A DNA stretch of 64,000 nucleotides from a candidate division WOR-3 bacterium. GTDB lineage: Bacteria > Hydrothermota > Tepidihabitantia > Tepidihabitantales > Tepidihabitantaceae. Under the pieces are notes generated by a model. It had not been told where the DNA came from. It did not search any database and saw only the letters and a program-made list of their open reading frames with translations. Below are positions 1-8,252 of the stretch, piece after piece. Position numbers and translations under genes: made by a program. The DNA lies in NCBI GenBank assembly GCA_039801085.1, contig JBDRTY010000001.1, positions 819,538-883,537 of the forward strand. Reading direction: 5' to 3'. Numbering within the stretch: the first letter of the stretch is position 1; every line of letters begins with the position of its first letter.

Positions 1-655
1 GGAATGTAACAAACCGATGGACGATCTGTTGAGGATTGTTGCCGGTGGCCAGGATATCCAGATCGCCGACAGTTTCCCGACCACGTCGCAGGGAACCGGC
101 AGCAATTACTTTCTTGGCATCAGAACCTGATTTAATATAACCGATGATCAGTTCGGCGAGTTCAAAAGCTTCGTTGAGATACATCCTGGAACCAGCGCGT
201 TCAATTTGCTCAAGTCCCTTAAGAATGTTTTCTACCTTCTTTTTGCCCATGCCGGGAAGCTCAGCCGCAGAACCGTCAGCCAGCACCCGCTTGAGGTCCT
301 CGATGTTCTTTACCCGAAGCTTTTCGTTCAACAGTCTGACGGTTTTTGGTCCAACGCCAGGGATATCGAGCAGGGCAAATAGACCAGGTTCAATTCCCGC
401 GGTTGCCTCTTCCAGTTTCTTCATCTTCCCAGTAGCAAGATACTCATGGATCTTTTTCGCAATTCCGGAACCGATTCCGGGCACAGTTTCCAGCCGGTTT
501 TCGCGATCCAGTTCGGCAACATCTTCTGCCAGATCGATCAGAACCCGGGCTGCCTTGCGATAGGCAAGTACCCGAAATCCGGTTTCTCCCTTCAGTTCCA
601 GGGCATCAGCAATTCTTTCAAAAATCCGGGCAAGCTCCTGATTTTTTATTGCCAT
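1..655 (-). CDS. polX: DNA polymerase X family protein (partial, C-terminus outside window)
   Basis: The minus-strand reading frame from the ATG at 655 stays open to the window edge, so about 218 N-terminal residues are visible. The protein begins MAIKNQELARIFERIADALE. It carries the family's 8-kDa-like helical region, then two helix-hairpin-helix elements (VPGIGSGIAKK and IPGVGPKT) and a third, LPGMGKKK. The nucleotidyltransferase motif GSLRRGRETVGDLDIL follows near the edge and supplies the two metal-binding aspartates. Bacterial PolX proteins do gap-filling in base-excision repair and usually end in a PHP 3'-5' exonuclease domain, which would lie beyond base 1. The start overlaps the end of the upstream amidohydrolase gene by 10 nt, so translation is probably coupled. 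It is the last visible gene of the thi4-led run. Confidence 0.88.
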   Translation of the reverse strand, partial: MAIKNQELARIFERIADALELKGETGFRVLAYRKAARVLIDLAEDVAELDRENRLETVPGIGSGIAKKIHEYLATGKMKKLEEATAGIEPGLFALLDIPGVGPKTVRLLNEKLRVKNIEDLKRVLADGSAAELPGMGKKKVENILKGLEQIERAGSRMYLNEAFELAELIIGYIKSGSDAKKVIAAGSLRRGRETVGDLDILATGNNPQQIVHRFVTF

Positions 656-2124
656 GAATCTGCCTGGTAAATTACCTCACCTGCTCTAAAAGTCGCAATG
701 ATCCGGGTCTGGATATCAATTCTTGGATCAGCACTGGTAATTACAAGATCAGCTTCCATTCCTGGCTTAAGGCTACCAATTCGATCTTCCATTTTAAGGG
801 AATAGGCGGCATTTGCTGTGAAGAGGGCCAATGCTTCTGCCGAACTCAGCCTTTCGCTGCTATTAGGCAGCGAAATGGCGGCTTTGATGCCGAACAGCGG
901 ATTGAGTGGAGTTACCGGTGCATCTGACCCCCCTGCAACGACAACGCCGGATTTGAAAAGCGTTCGGTAGGGGTTGGTCATACGCCAGCGTTCGCCAAGA
1001 CGTTTGGCATACATTCCGCTTGGTCCACCCCAGAGAAGTTCAAACGCCGGCTGGACACAGAGTATCAGCTTCAATTTACCGATACGATTGATCAGTTCCG
1101 GGCTCAGTAGTTCTGCATGTTCTATCCGGTGACGGAAGAATTCTGCAGTTTGCCCGACAAGTTGCTCATGACAGCGCACCAGCTGTTCAATTGCCCGGTT
1201 ACCGATGGCATGAAAAGCGGTTTGAAGGTTCAGACGAGTTGCCTGGCGTAGAAATTCCAGGACCTTGCTATCACTGTGGTAAAGAATACCGCTGAACCCA
1301 GGAACGTCAGCGTACTCTTCGGATAGGGCAGCGGTGTGCGATCCGAACGACCCATCAAGCAGCAAGCACCCTCCGATCCGTGACAATTGGAACTGGCATG
1401 CCAGCTCAACACTCCACGTTTGCATAAATGGCACCATGCGAACTTCAGCACATTCAAGCGCATTCAGAATAATATGCCATTCCGATTCCTCCATTTCCGG
1501 TGTACCCACCATTGCTGCGATTGTAGTGATTCCAGCTTGGGTAGCATCTTTGACGGTCAGCCGCAGGGCAGTTGTGAGTACCTCGGTTGGCAGTTGCCGT
1601 TTCATCCGGCTGGAGAGTAGTTCATAGGCAGGTCCGAAGACCAGGCCGGTTGGATTACCGGCACCATCAAATTCTATGCCTTCCGGCAATTGTAATGAAA
1701 GCATGTGTAATGCGGGCGTGTTTGCGATTCCGGAATGACCATCAACGCGGTAAACGAAAATCGGTTTTGTTCGGGTCAGCCGGTCAAGTTCCCGCCGATA
1801 AAGATGACGGTGTTCCCGGATTTGCTCCGGATCAAAGTTAAACGCCAAAATCAAAGGCAATTCCGACTTGTGATTCAGGGCTTCGGAAAGCAGTTCGAGG
1901 ACTTCACTCACCGAACGGGCAGAGGAGAGGTCGGGAAAGAATTTTGTCAATCCATATTCTATCGGATGAGCATGGCTGTCAATAAATCCCGGCAGTATGA
2001 AATTATCAGATTCACAACGCTCCAATGGCACAAGCGCCTTAATTTTTCCGTTGTCGATGATTATCTTACCCGGAAATGGAGTAGCTGATGGAGCCGGAAT
2101 TAAGTTTCCGGACAGTATTCTCAT
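646..2124 (-). CDS. YtcJ-like metal-dependent amidohydrolase
   Basis: A 492-aa protein of the amidohydrolase 3 (YtcJ) family, full length for the family. Visible metal-site elements are the HxH motif at residues 51-53 (DSHAHP), His304 in AFHAIGNRA, His335 in RIEHAEL and the late Asp400 in GGSDAPVTP. The family hydrolyses C-N bonds of cyclic or acyl amides, but the substrate cannot be read from the sequence. There is no signal peptide, so it should be cytosolic. AGGA lies 4 nt before the ATG. It follows the RlmD-type gene by 13 nt and overlaps polX, so it is an internal operon gene with no functional link to its neighbours that I can see. Confidence 0.9.
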   Translation of the reverse strand: MRILSGNLIPAPSATPFPGKIIIDNGKIKALVPLERCESDNFILPGFIDSHAHPIEYGLTKFFPDLSSARSVSEVLELLSEALNHKSELPLILAFNFDPEQIREHRHLYRRELDRLTRTKPIFVYRVDGHSGIANTPALHMLSLQLPEGIEFDGAGNPTGLVFGPAYELLSSRMKRQLPTEVLTTALRLTVKDATQAGITTIAAMVGTPEMEESEWHIILNALECAEVRMVPFMQTWSVELACQFQLSRIGGCLLLDGSFGSHTAALSEEYADVPGFSGILYHSDSKVLEFLRQATRLNLQTAFHAIGNRAIEQLVRCHEQLVGQTAEFFRHRIEHAELLSPELINRIGKLKLILCVQPAFELLWGGPSGMYAKRLGERWRMTNPYRTLFKSGVVVAGGSDAPVTPLNPLFGIKAAISLPNSSERLSSAEALALFTANAAYSLKMEDRIGSLKPGMEADLVITSADPRIDIQTRIIATFRAGEVIYQADSWQ

Positions 2125-2137
2125 TTTCCTGTTCTGT

Positions 2138-3478
2138 TCAATAACGGACCAACTTCGTAATTATTTCAACATGAGTAGTCTGGGGAAACATATCAAGCGG
2201 CTCTACTGATTCACATCGGTAGCCTGATTGCTCCAGAATTGCCAGATCACGGGCAAGAGTTGCAGGATTGCAGGATATGTAAATTAATATCCTAGGACTC
2301 AGTGCTGTTACTTTTTTAAGTGTTTCCGGATTGCACCCCTTTCGCGGCGGATCGATTATGACAACATCTGCCTGCTCCAGACTGGCAATTACACGATTGA
2401 CGTCATCATTGATAAAGGTAACATTCCCTGCCTGATTTATTTCGGCGTTAAATCTTGCGTCATTTACTGCTGCAGATTCGATTTCGACCGCGGTCACACT
2501 TTTAACCATTGCAGCGAGAACGATACTGAGCATACCGACACCGCAAAATAGATCAAGCACGGTCTCAGAACCCTGAGGTGATATCAGATCGATTAATTTC
2601 CGACAGAGTTCCTGGGCCTGATGTGGATTAACTTGAAAAAAGGACTGAGAGGAAATTCTGAATTTACGGTTGAGGATGATCTGGAAAGTATGGTCCGTTC
2701 CCGATAATTTGGTCGTCTGGGGACCAAGAATCCGATTTGTTTTATCAGGATTGATATTCTGTACTACACCAATTACCGTTGGCAAAGCAGTGATTGCGGA
2801 AATAAATCGCTGGTCCAGTTGGTTGGTTCGAGTAACAACGACGACCAGAATTCTGTGATCATAATTTTCGCGCAATACGATGTGCCGGATATTTCCCCGG
2901 TGAGCGATTTCATCATATGGCTTTTCCCGAGCAACAGCAATGCTGTCTAACAGCTGGCGCCTGATTTCATTGAATGATGACGGATGAAGATAACAAATCG
3001 GAATATCAAGCAGATGGTGTGTAGCCTTCTGGAAAAAGCCGATTTTTACCTGTCCATTGTGCCGAACCGGATACTGGGTCTTGATGCGGTAATGCCATGC
3101 TGGTCCCGGATTTCTTATATTGCTAACAGGAACAAAGATTTTCCCGATGTGCTGGAGTGCATCGTTAACCAGAAGTTTTTTAATTACCAGTTGGCCGGTA
3201 TAATCGATATGCTGAAGCTGGCAACCACCACACAGACCGTAGAATTGACAACGCGGTTCAGTGCGCAGGGGGGAGGGTTGAATGATTTCTTCAATCTCGG
3301 CAACGGCATAATCTCTTTTTTTCTGAATAATTCTTGCACGCACTCTTTCCTCGGGAGCGGCAAAACGGACAAATACCTTTAATCCGTTCCATGTGGCAAT
3401 TCCATCTCCGCCATATGTCAGCCGTTCAATTAAAAGTTCAACCCGTTCTTCAGACGAAACGATGGAACGGGTTACCAT
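2138..3478 (-). CDS. rlmD: 23S rRNA (uracil-5-)-methyltransferase, RlmD/TrmA family
   Basis: A 446-aa SAM-dependent RNA m5U methyltransferase. Domains in order: an N-terminal TRAM RNA-binding domain (about residues 8-66); an iron-sulfur cluster site (Cys77, Cys83, Cys86 in CQFYGLCGGCQLQH, with Cys162 as the likely fourth ligand); a central insertion; and a Rossmann methylase with VLDLFCGVGM near 307-316, IDPPRKGC at 375-382, the nucleophile Cys403 in SCNPATLARD and the catalytic Glu438 in THVEII. The Fe-S site fits RlmD/RumA or the broader RlmCD group rather than TrmA. The exact uridine modified cannot be inferred. Its ATG overlaps the stop region of the LptE-like gene by 7 nt. Confidence 0.9.
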   Translation of the reverse strand: MVTRSIVSSEERVELLIERLTYGGDGIATWNGLKVFVRFAAPEERVRARIIQKKRDYAVAEIEEIIQPSPLRTEPRCQFYGLCGGCQLQHIDYTGQLVIKKLLVNDALQHIGKIFVPVSNIRNPGPAWHYRIKTQYPVRHNGQVKIGFFQKATHHLLDIPICYLHPSSFNEIRRQLLDSIAVAREKPYDEIAHRGNIRHIVLRENYDHRILVVVVTRTNQLDQRFISAITALPTVIGVVQNINPDKTNRILGPQTTKLSGTDHTFQIILNRKFRISSQSFFQVNPHQAQELCRKLIDLISPQGSETVLDLFCGVGMLSIVLAAMVKSVTAVEIESAAVNDARFNAEINQAGNVTFINDDVNRVIASLEQADVVIIDPPRKGCNPETLKKVTALSPRILIYISCNPATLARDLAILEQSGYRCESVEPLDMFPQTTHVEIITKLVRY

Positions 3479-3957
3479 GCGGTTATGATCTGGCGGACAA
3501 TTTCCTGCGCTAATTTGCCGAGTGCTTCTGTAATCGCTGCTTCATCAGTTTTGTGCGCGGGGTCATAGGAAATGCGACTAGTGACTGTACCCGAGTAAAA
3601 AGGTTCATTCCGGCTCTGGTCATGAACATCGAACTGTGCGGAAATGGTAATTTCATATGCGATGATATTCTGGGCAGCATCATAAGCACTGGCAGTGCGG
3701 TAAAATCCATTTATCAGCACCTGAAGAATAAGGTCCGACTGATCAAGACTGCTTATCCGGAGATTACGATCAGAATTAAATGCTACCGGCAGCTGTAGAA
3801 GCAGTTCTTCAGCAAGTCCGGGTTGCGTGGTTGAGTTTTCAACAGATTTCAGAGCAATTGTCCGAACATGTGAGGGCAGCAAAGAACGGGCAGAATAACC
3901 GCATCCATTTACTGCGATAAAAACCAAAACCAATTTTACAAGCTGCCGGCAAGTCAT
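3472..3957 (-). CDS. lptE: LptE-like outer-membrane lipoprotein
   Basis: A 161-aa exported protein with a short N-terminal signal ending in the lipobox-like VNGC (Cys19) followed by GYSAR. Cys-Gly-Tyr after the lipobox is typical of LptE/RlpB family proteins. The body alternates beta-strand-like segments, including NRDLRIS-type, LILQVLINGFYR and YEITISAQFDV, as expected for the LptE alpha/beta fold that plugs the LptD barrel and helps insert lipopolysaccharide. A divergent LptE assignment rests on size, lipobox and strand pattern rather than on a diagnostic motif. It implies a diderm envelope. It lies 12 nt after thi4 and overlaps rlmD. Confidence 0.7.
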   Translation of the reverse strand: MTCRQLVKLVLVFIAVNGCGYSARSLLPSHVRTIALKSVENSTTQPGLAEELLLQLPVAFNSDRNLRISSLDQSDLILQVLINGFYRTASAYDAAQNIIAYEITISAQFDVHDQSRNEPFYSGTVTSRISYDPAHKTDEAAITEALGKLAQEIVRQIITAW

Positions 3958-3969
3958 TGGTTCAGGAGT

Positions 3970-4749
3970 CTACTGTTTCAGCTTGCTGACGATCAATTCC
4001 GCAACTTTCTGTCCTGATAATAACATACCTCCGAATATCGGGCCCATTCGGGGTCCGCCCAAAACTGCATTTGCAGCCATGCCCACTACCCACAGCCCAG
4101 GATAGATTTCCCTGGTATTTTCAACGGTTAGCTGCTCAGCACGTTCTGCCCACATTGGTCCTTCGCCTTCAATATTACCCGATTGAGTGGGAAGAGTCAC
4201 CTTGGCTTTGCGCACCAGCTGGTGAACGATTTCAGCCGCGTGACCGGTGGCATCAACAACCGCCTTCGCAGCAATTGTCAAAGGATCAACGTGAAGACGG
4301 GCCAGCTCCACTGCGCTCCAGTTGATAACTAAGCCGGAAACTTTGCGATCGATCAGCAGAAGGTCCTCTACACTCATGAGATTGAAAATTTTAACTCCAG
4401 AACGAGCCACCTTTACGAGTAATGCCCCCAGCAATTCCAAAGCATCAGCAACAAAGTATCCGGGGCGCTGTTCAACGGAATTAACTCCCAGCTCATTAAT
4501 AATAGCAAGTGCTTCAGCTTGAATCACGATTTCAGAAAACATCATTCCGCCACCGGTTAATCCACCGCCAGGCTTGAGGCCGCGTTCAAAAACAACCGTT
4601 TTAAATCCTCGTTCAGCGATTTTCCAGGCTGCGGTTAAGCCTGATGGTCCGGCACCGACAACAGCGACATCCGATTCAACGTTATTGAGAAATCGGGAGT
4701 AGAACCGCTCAACAATTGCCCTTGTTATTTCTGTTTCTATTATACTCAT
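3970..4749 (-). CDS. thi4: Thi4-type thiazole synthase, sulfide-dependent form
   Basis: A 259-aa protein of the Thi4/ribulose-1,5-bisphosphate synthetase family, which builds the ADP-thiazole precursor of thiamine. It shows the FAD/NAD-binding glycine motif AVVGAGPSGLTAAW, the ERGLKPGGG segment, and GMAANAVLGGPRMGPIFGGM near the C-terminus. The position that is the sacrificial cysteine in yeast Thi4 is occupied by His in RLHVDPLTI, as in archaeal enzymes that take sulfur from free sulfide. I start at 4749 rather than at the longer open frame to 4860, because MSIIETEI matches family N-termini and the -10 box of a good promoter lies 7 nt upstream. It heads an operon with lptE, rlmD and others. 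No other thiamine gene is visible. Confidence 0.9.
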   Translation of the reverse strand: MSIIETEITRAIVERFYSRFLNNVESDVAVVGAGPSGLTAAWKIAERGFKTVVFERGLKPGGGLTGGGMMFSEIVIQAEALAIINELGVNSVEQRPGYFVADALELLGALLVKVARSGVKIFNLMSVEDLLLIDRKVSGLVINWSAVELARLHVDPLTIAAKAVVDATGHAAEIVHQLVRKAKVTLPTQSGNIEGEGPMWAERAEQLTVENTREIYPGLWVVGMAANAVLGGPRMGPIFGGMLLSGQKVAELIVSKLKQ

Positions 4750-4756
4750 AATTATT

Positions 4757-4784
4757 ATCCTAAGCAGACTTGATACCAAGTCAA
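4757..4784 (-). promoter_or_regulatory. Leaderless-type promoter for thi4 operon
   Basis: On the minus strand TTGACT (4784-4779), a 16-bp spacer and TAGGAT (4762-4757) end 7 nt before the thi4 ATG. Transcription would start at or next to the start codon. The AGGA inside the -10 box could be mistaken for a ribosome site, but its spacing is too long for that. Confidence 0.65.
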
Positions 4785-4819
4785 GACAGCAAATTACAAC
4801 ATTGATCTTTAGATTCCCC

Positions 4820-4847
4820 TTGACACAATAAATTGAACTGGTATAAT
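4820..4847 (+). promoter_or_regulatory. Consensus promoter, leaderless geometry
   Basis: TTGACA (4820-4825), a 16-bp spacer and TATAAT (4842-4847) lie directly before the ATG at 4855 with only 7 nt between. Both boxes are perfect sigma70 consensus. No Shine-Dalgarno sequence can fit, so the mRNA should begin at about the start codon. Confidence 0.8.
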
Positions 4848-4854
4848 GGAATGA

Positions 4855-5259
4855 ATGCAAAATGATGTCAGTGTATCAGGAAATCCGATTCCGGTGGAAA
4901 TAAGGATGCTGGCAGCATTTGGTTATCTGCCAATGCTGTTTATATTACCCTTAATTTTCGGACAACGGTATCGATTCAGTAAATTCCACGGGTTCCAGAG
5001 CCTCTTTCTGCTTATTGGATTGGCACTTATCTGGATTGCGATACTTCTCGCTGATGTGCTTTTGGGAAGTATCTTGGGGAAGATAATTCTTCTGGGATTC
5101 ATATTCAAAGTAAGCGCCTGGATCATTCATAATCTGGTTGGCACTGTAATCTCAATTATTTATCTGATCCTAATCATATACTGTTTTGTCCAAGCCGCTG
5201 CAGGGCAGGAATGGAGAATTCCGGTAATCGGTATTCTGGCTCAGAGGTCAGTAAATTGA
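4855..5259 (+). CDS. DUF4870/Tic20-like small membrane protein
   Basis: A 134-aa membrane protein with about three hydrophobic helices (roughly residues 22-38, 50-72 and 84-118). It has the KFHGFQSLFLL stretch and the C-terminal AAAGQEWRIPVIG signature seen in DUF4870/Tic20-like proteins. The family is widespread and of unknown function, often under stress control. It shares this architecture with the next gene, so the two are a tandem pair of distant paralogues. It is read from a perfect-consensus promoter with no room for a leader. Confidence 0.75.
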   Translation: MQNDVSVSGNPIPVEIRMLAAFGYLPMLFILPLIFGQRYRFSKFHGFQSLFLLIGLALIWIAILLADVLLGSILGKIILLGFIFKVSAWIIHNLVGTVISIIYLILIIYCFVQAAAGQEWRIPVIGILAQRSVN

Positions 5260-5274
5260 CTTTAACAAATAAAA

Positions 5275-5280
5275 AGGAGG
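5275..5280 (+). promoter_or_regulatory. Strong ribosome-binding site (AGGAGG)
   Basis: AGGAGG sits 5 nt before the ATG at 5286. It decides the start of the second DUF4870-like gene against an upstream ATG at 5211 that lies inside the preceding gene. Confidence 0.8.
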
Positions 5281-5285
5281 ATAAA

Positions 5286-5633
5286 ATGGAAGAAAATGAA
5301 ACAGTACCCACCGGGAGCAGTGATGAGATTGAAAAGGGAAAAGGACTGGCATGGCTTTCTTATATTGGTATTCTCTGGCTCGTACCGCTGCTGGCGATGA
5401 AGGAAAATAATTTCTGCAAGTTCCATGTAAAACAAGGAATCATCCTTACAATATGGTTTTTTGCGATCGGCATTGTAGGTTCGATACCATTTGTCGGCTG
5501 GTTCCTAATTCTACCCCTCGGAACAATTTTGGGATTGATCTTGGCAATAATAGGGATCATAAACGCCGCCCAAGGTAAATACTGGCAGATGCCATTATTC
5601 GGCAAACTGGCACAAAACTGGTTTAAATTTTAA
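5286..5633 (+). CDS. DUF4870/Tic20-like small membrane protein, second copy
   Basis: A 115-aa protein whose first 20 residues are acidic and hydrophilic (MEENETVPTG), followed by three hydrophobic segments. It shows the paralogous features KFHVKQGIILTIW and, near the end, INAAQGKYWQMPLFGKLAQ, matching KFHGFQ and AAAGQEWRIPVIG in the gene before it. The start at 5286 is fixed by AGGAGG 5 nt upstream. It is 26 nt downstream of its partner and surely co-transcribed. Function is unknown; a hetero-oligomeric membrane complex is a reasonable guess only. Confidence 0.75.
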   Translation: MEENETVPTGSSDEIEKGKGLAWLSYIGILWLVPLLAMKENNFCKFHVKQGIILTIWFFAIGIVGSIPFVGWFLILPLGTILGLILAIIGIINAAQGKYWQMPLFGKLAQNWFKF

Positions 5634-5705
5634 CAGAGTTCCAGTTCTGATAATAAATATTATGTAAACTAAACGGAGCAGCCGTATTGGGTTGGAAGCA
5701 GGGTA

Positions 5706-6743
5706 TTAGCCTTGGTTGTATAGGATTTTTTTATAATGTTTAATCAGCTCTTCCCCACACCGTTCCAAAGTGTAGTTATTGTAAATATGATCCCGCAATG
5801 CATGTGTCTTGGGCATGTTTAATGATTTTTCCAGGGCTTTTTCGATCGACGCTGGTGAATATGGATTCAAGTAAGTAGCGTAGCCACCAAAATATTCTTT
5901 GGTTCCGCCATATCTGGTAATACAGACTTTTGCACCTGCTATTCCAGCTTCAAGCGCTGCGAGCCCAGGAGTTTCGAAAAGTGAAGGCAGAATAAATGTA
6001 TCACAGGCAGCGTATGCCGACTTGAGTATTTCCGAGTCATGTTCAACAGCAGAAAGCAGTTTAATTGACCGGGAGCGCTCGATTACTTCCAGACAGCGAC
6101 GGGCATATTGGTTATTCAGTATTGGACCAATAATTACTGAGGGTATACCTTTCTTATCTAGTATCTTAAGGAGTGGAAGCAGGTTTTTTCGCCCCAAGCC
6201 AATATGACCAACATATAATACGAAATCTTTGATACCAAATTCCTGCACGAATCGCTCCGGGGAAGCGTAAAAAAAGCTTTTATCCACGCCATTGGGAACC
6301 CTGGCTGTTTTAGCCGCATCAATTTGCAAACCTTGGGTAATTAGAGTCTTTTCAGCTTCGGTATTTACAAGGATCAAATCTGCCATCTGGCATAGTTCCC
6401 GGCAGAACTGAATTTCAGTCCAGACCCCTCCCATTTTTCTTAATATACCCGAGACAAGAGTATTAAGCCTAAGTCGCAGATTATGATGCGCACTGTAGAA
6501 AACCGGTGTTAATACCAACTTTGCCCCCAGCATTTTTATTGATCTGCCTAAATGGTATGTGCCATTGTGGGCTGCAAAAAGGTGGAAAAGATCGTAATCG
6601 GCAAGGTTGTATTTCTTCCAGGGGCTGAATAATTCAATTTCTATGTTCTTTGTTTTCAGAACCCGTGCAGTTGAAGCAATTTGTATATCTACTCCACCAC
6701 CAAGTATCTTGATAGAGGAAAATGATCCTATGAGAATTTTCAT
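5706..6743 (-). CDS. Glycosyltransferase family 4 protein
   Basis: A 345-aa GT-B glycosyltransferase. The N-terminus MKILIGSFSSIKILGGGVD has the acceptor-side glycine loop. The C-terminal domain has VLYVGHIGLGRKNL and the E-x7-E type nucleotide-sugar motif in LFETPGLAALEAG. The ATG at 6743 overlaps the stop of the upstream deacetylase-like gene as ATGA, which is why I reject the longer open frame to 6884. The gene ends a run of deacetylase-fold, GT4, polysaccharide-deacetylase-like and GT4 genes that probably builds or trims a cell-surface glycan. Sugar donor and acceptor cannot be told. Confidence 0.85.
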   Translation of the reverse strand: MKILIGSFSSIKILGGGVDIQIASTARVLKTKNIEIELFSPWKKYNLADYDLFHLFAAHNGTYHLGRSIKMLGAKLVLTPVFYSAHHNLRLRLNTLVSGILRKMGGVWTEIQFCRELCQMADLILVNTEAEKTLITQGLQIDAAKTARVPNGVDKSFFYASPERFVQEFGIKDFVLYVGHIGLGRKNLLPLLKILDKKGIPSVIIGPILNNQYARRCLEVIERSRSIKLLSAVEHDSEILKSAYAACDTFILPSLFETPGLAALEAGIAGAKVCITRYGGTKEYFGGYATYLNPYSPASIEKALEKSLNMPKTHALRDHIYNNYTLERCGEELIKHYKKILYNQG

Positions 6744-8242
6744 TCTGGGTTCTTTCTGAGTATACGCAGATCGCGCAATTGCCGTCTGAGAAGGCGGAGA
6801 TGGTTTTTTAATTTCCATACAGGCGTTTCGTACCTGATTTTTGCAATATCCGCAGGACATGGTTTCTTTTCTACCGGCTTCCAATTAAGTGTTGTAAGTG
6901 AATATTTTCCAGAAACATACGGAACCCGGGCAGCAAACTCGTTTAATTCTATAACTAGTTCGAGTTCCGAATTGGGTTCGGTTACATCAATTTCCAGACT
7001 CTGTTCGCTAACGCGACATTGGTATTTTGACTTTTCTCTTTTCGTCCACCAATCGGTGAATTGAGTCATCGACATCCATCGTCCGCACCGATGAATTCCA
7101 TATTCAACGACCGCTTTTATTACCCTTGGGAATCTGATTATTGTCAGCGGGTGATCATACAGGAAACAGGGTTCGTTTCTTGCTACCTGCAAATCAATGA
7201 TATTTTTATAATATTCTATCATTGCGTCTTCATTCATGCCTGCAGCGATAAGTCTTCCGAGTGATACCGGATGAACTGGAACCTGAAGGACCGGAGTGAA
7301 TGTTCCATCAATTACCGGTCTTGATGGTAAATCGTCGTAGGCATAGCAGAATTCGCTCGAATAAGTAAACCCCAGTTTTGCAAAGGCAGTTGCTATTGCC
7401 CGATGCCACTCACCATAAGGTGCGGCAACACCAGATGGTATTAGATTCATAAGCCTCATTTTTTCCAATCCATTATAGTAATTAGTGATATTCCGCTTTA
7501 TATCGGGATATACAACATGGTAGTGGCAATGGAGCTGGACATCTTGGTTGGAAAGAACCGCGGCCCAAATCGGCGCCTCGTTAACAGTCACTTCTGAAGT
7601 CATTATAAACCAAGTCCATGACATTCCGAAACTTTCGGGGATACTCAGGCATTTTTTAATGATTTTAATCGGCGTGTAGTCAGTGTCAATGCGGAACCCA
7701 AATACTGATTTGCAGCCTGCCGGTACATAGGAAAGGTGAATGTAAGGGAGATTTTTCTGATTGAAAAACATGCGCAGGCAGGCAGCGATTAATCTTCTAA
7801 CCCCACCGCGATCAACGCGAGCAACCGTTTCATCTGGGCATCTCCCCTGTCTAGTATAAAATTTTTTGGTCTGATACCCCCGATGCCGTAATGTTGAAAA
7901 TGGGCTGCAGGGAATAACCATGGTTTCTCCGCCATCATAATAAACAAATGACAAACCGCGGTCGCTGTGTCCCAGGTTGGCATTTGCCGGAATGTCACAT
8001 CGGCAGTTTATGTCAACCAGTTGCAGGTTGTGAAAGTATGGAAAATTATTTGCAGTTATGAATTTCACCGGACAGCTGCGGTTCTTCAATTCAGTATTAG
8101 GGTTCGGTGCGGAACTGAGTAGCAACTGATTGTCTTTCAGGTACACAAATACCGCTGCATTCTCTTTGTCATCTGTTACCGGCACGCCTTCCTGTCCAAG
8201 AATGGTTTCAAGGTAGAGATCGGGGTTTTCGAGATAAATCAT
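6740..8242 (-). CDS. Polysaccharide deacetylase-like (NodB-fold) protein
   Basis: A 500-aa protein, much longer than a bare NodB domain. Residues about 175-400 look like the catalytic barrel: FRIDTDYT (Asp186, Asp188) fits the first metal/base motif, and HCHYHVVYP (His238, His240, His242) fits the H-x3-H metal motif; LYDHPLT near 365 may complete it. The first 170 residues and the last 100 are additional and resemble nothing I can name; the C-terminal stretch looks beta-rich. It lies between two GT4 genes (11-nt gap upstream, ATGA overlap downstream), so N- or O-deacetylation of a surface glycan intermediate is the natural inference. No signal peptide is visible, so it probably acts in the cytoplasm. 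Confidence 0.7.
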   Translation of the reverse strand: MIYLENPDLYLETILGQEGVPVTDDKENAAVFVYLKDNQLLLSSAPNPNTELKNRSCPVKFITANNFPYFHNLQLVDINCRCDIPANANLGHSDRGLSFVYYDGGETMVIPCSPFSTLRHRGYQTKKFYTRQGRCPDETVARVDRGGVRRLIAACLRMFFNQKNLPYIHLSYVPAGCKSVFGFRIDTDYTPIKIIKKCLSIPESFGMSWTWFIMTSEVTVNEAPIWAAVLSNQDVQLHCHYHVVYPDIKRNITNYYNGLEKMRLMNLIPSGVAAPYGEWHRAIATAFAKLGFTYSSEFCYAYDDLPSRPVIDGTFTPVLQVPVHPVSLGRLIAAGMNEDAMIEYYKNIIDLQVARNEPCFLYDHPLTIIRFPRVIKAVVEYGIHRCGRWMSMTQFTDWWTKREKSKYQCRVSEQSLEIDVTEPNSELELVIELNEFAARVPYVSGKYSLTTLNWKPVEKKPCPADIAKIRYETPVWKLKNHLRLLRRQLRDLRILRKNPE

Positions 8243-8252
8243 AATAATACTG

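Noticed and set aside
144-563. Plus-strand open frame of 139 codons at the left end
   Set aside because: It is antisense to the PolX gene, whose minus-strand frame gives clear helix-hairpin-helix and nucleotidyltransferase motifs.
4757-4762. AGGA before thi4 as a ribosome-binding site
   Set aside because: The spacing to ATG is too long and the bases form a good -10 box with TTGACT 16 bp upstream.
4750-4854. Possible TPP riboswitch upstream of thi4
   Set aside because: The promoter ends 7 nt before the start codon, leaving no leader, and no thi-box (CUGAGA) is seen.
5634-5705. AT-rich inverted repeat near 5650 as a bidirectional terminator
   Set aside because: The stem is a few A-T pairs only and would not be stable.
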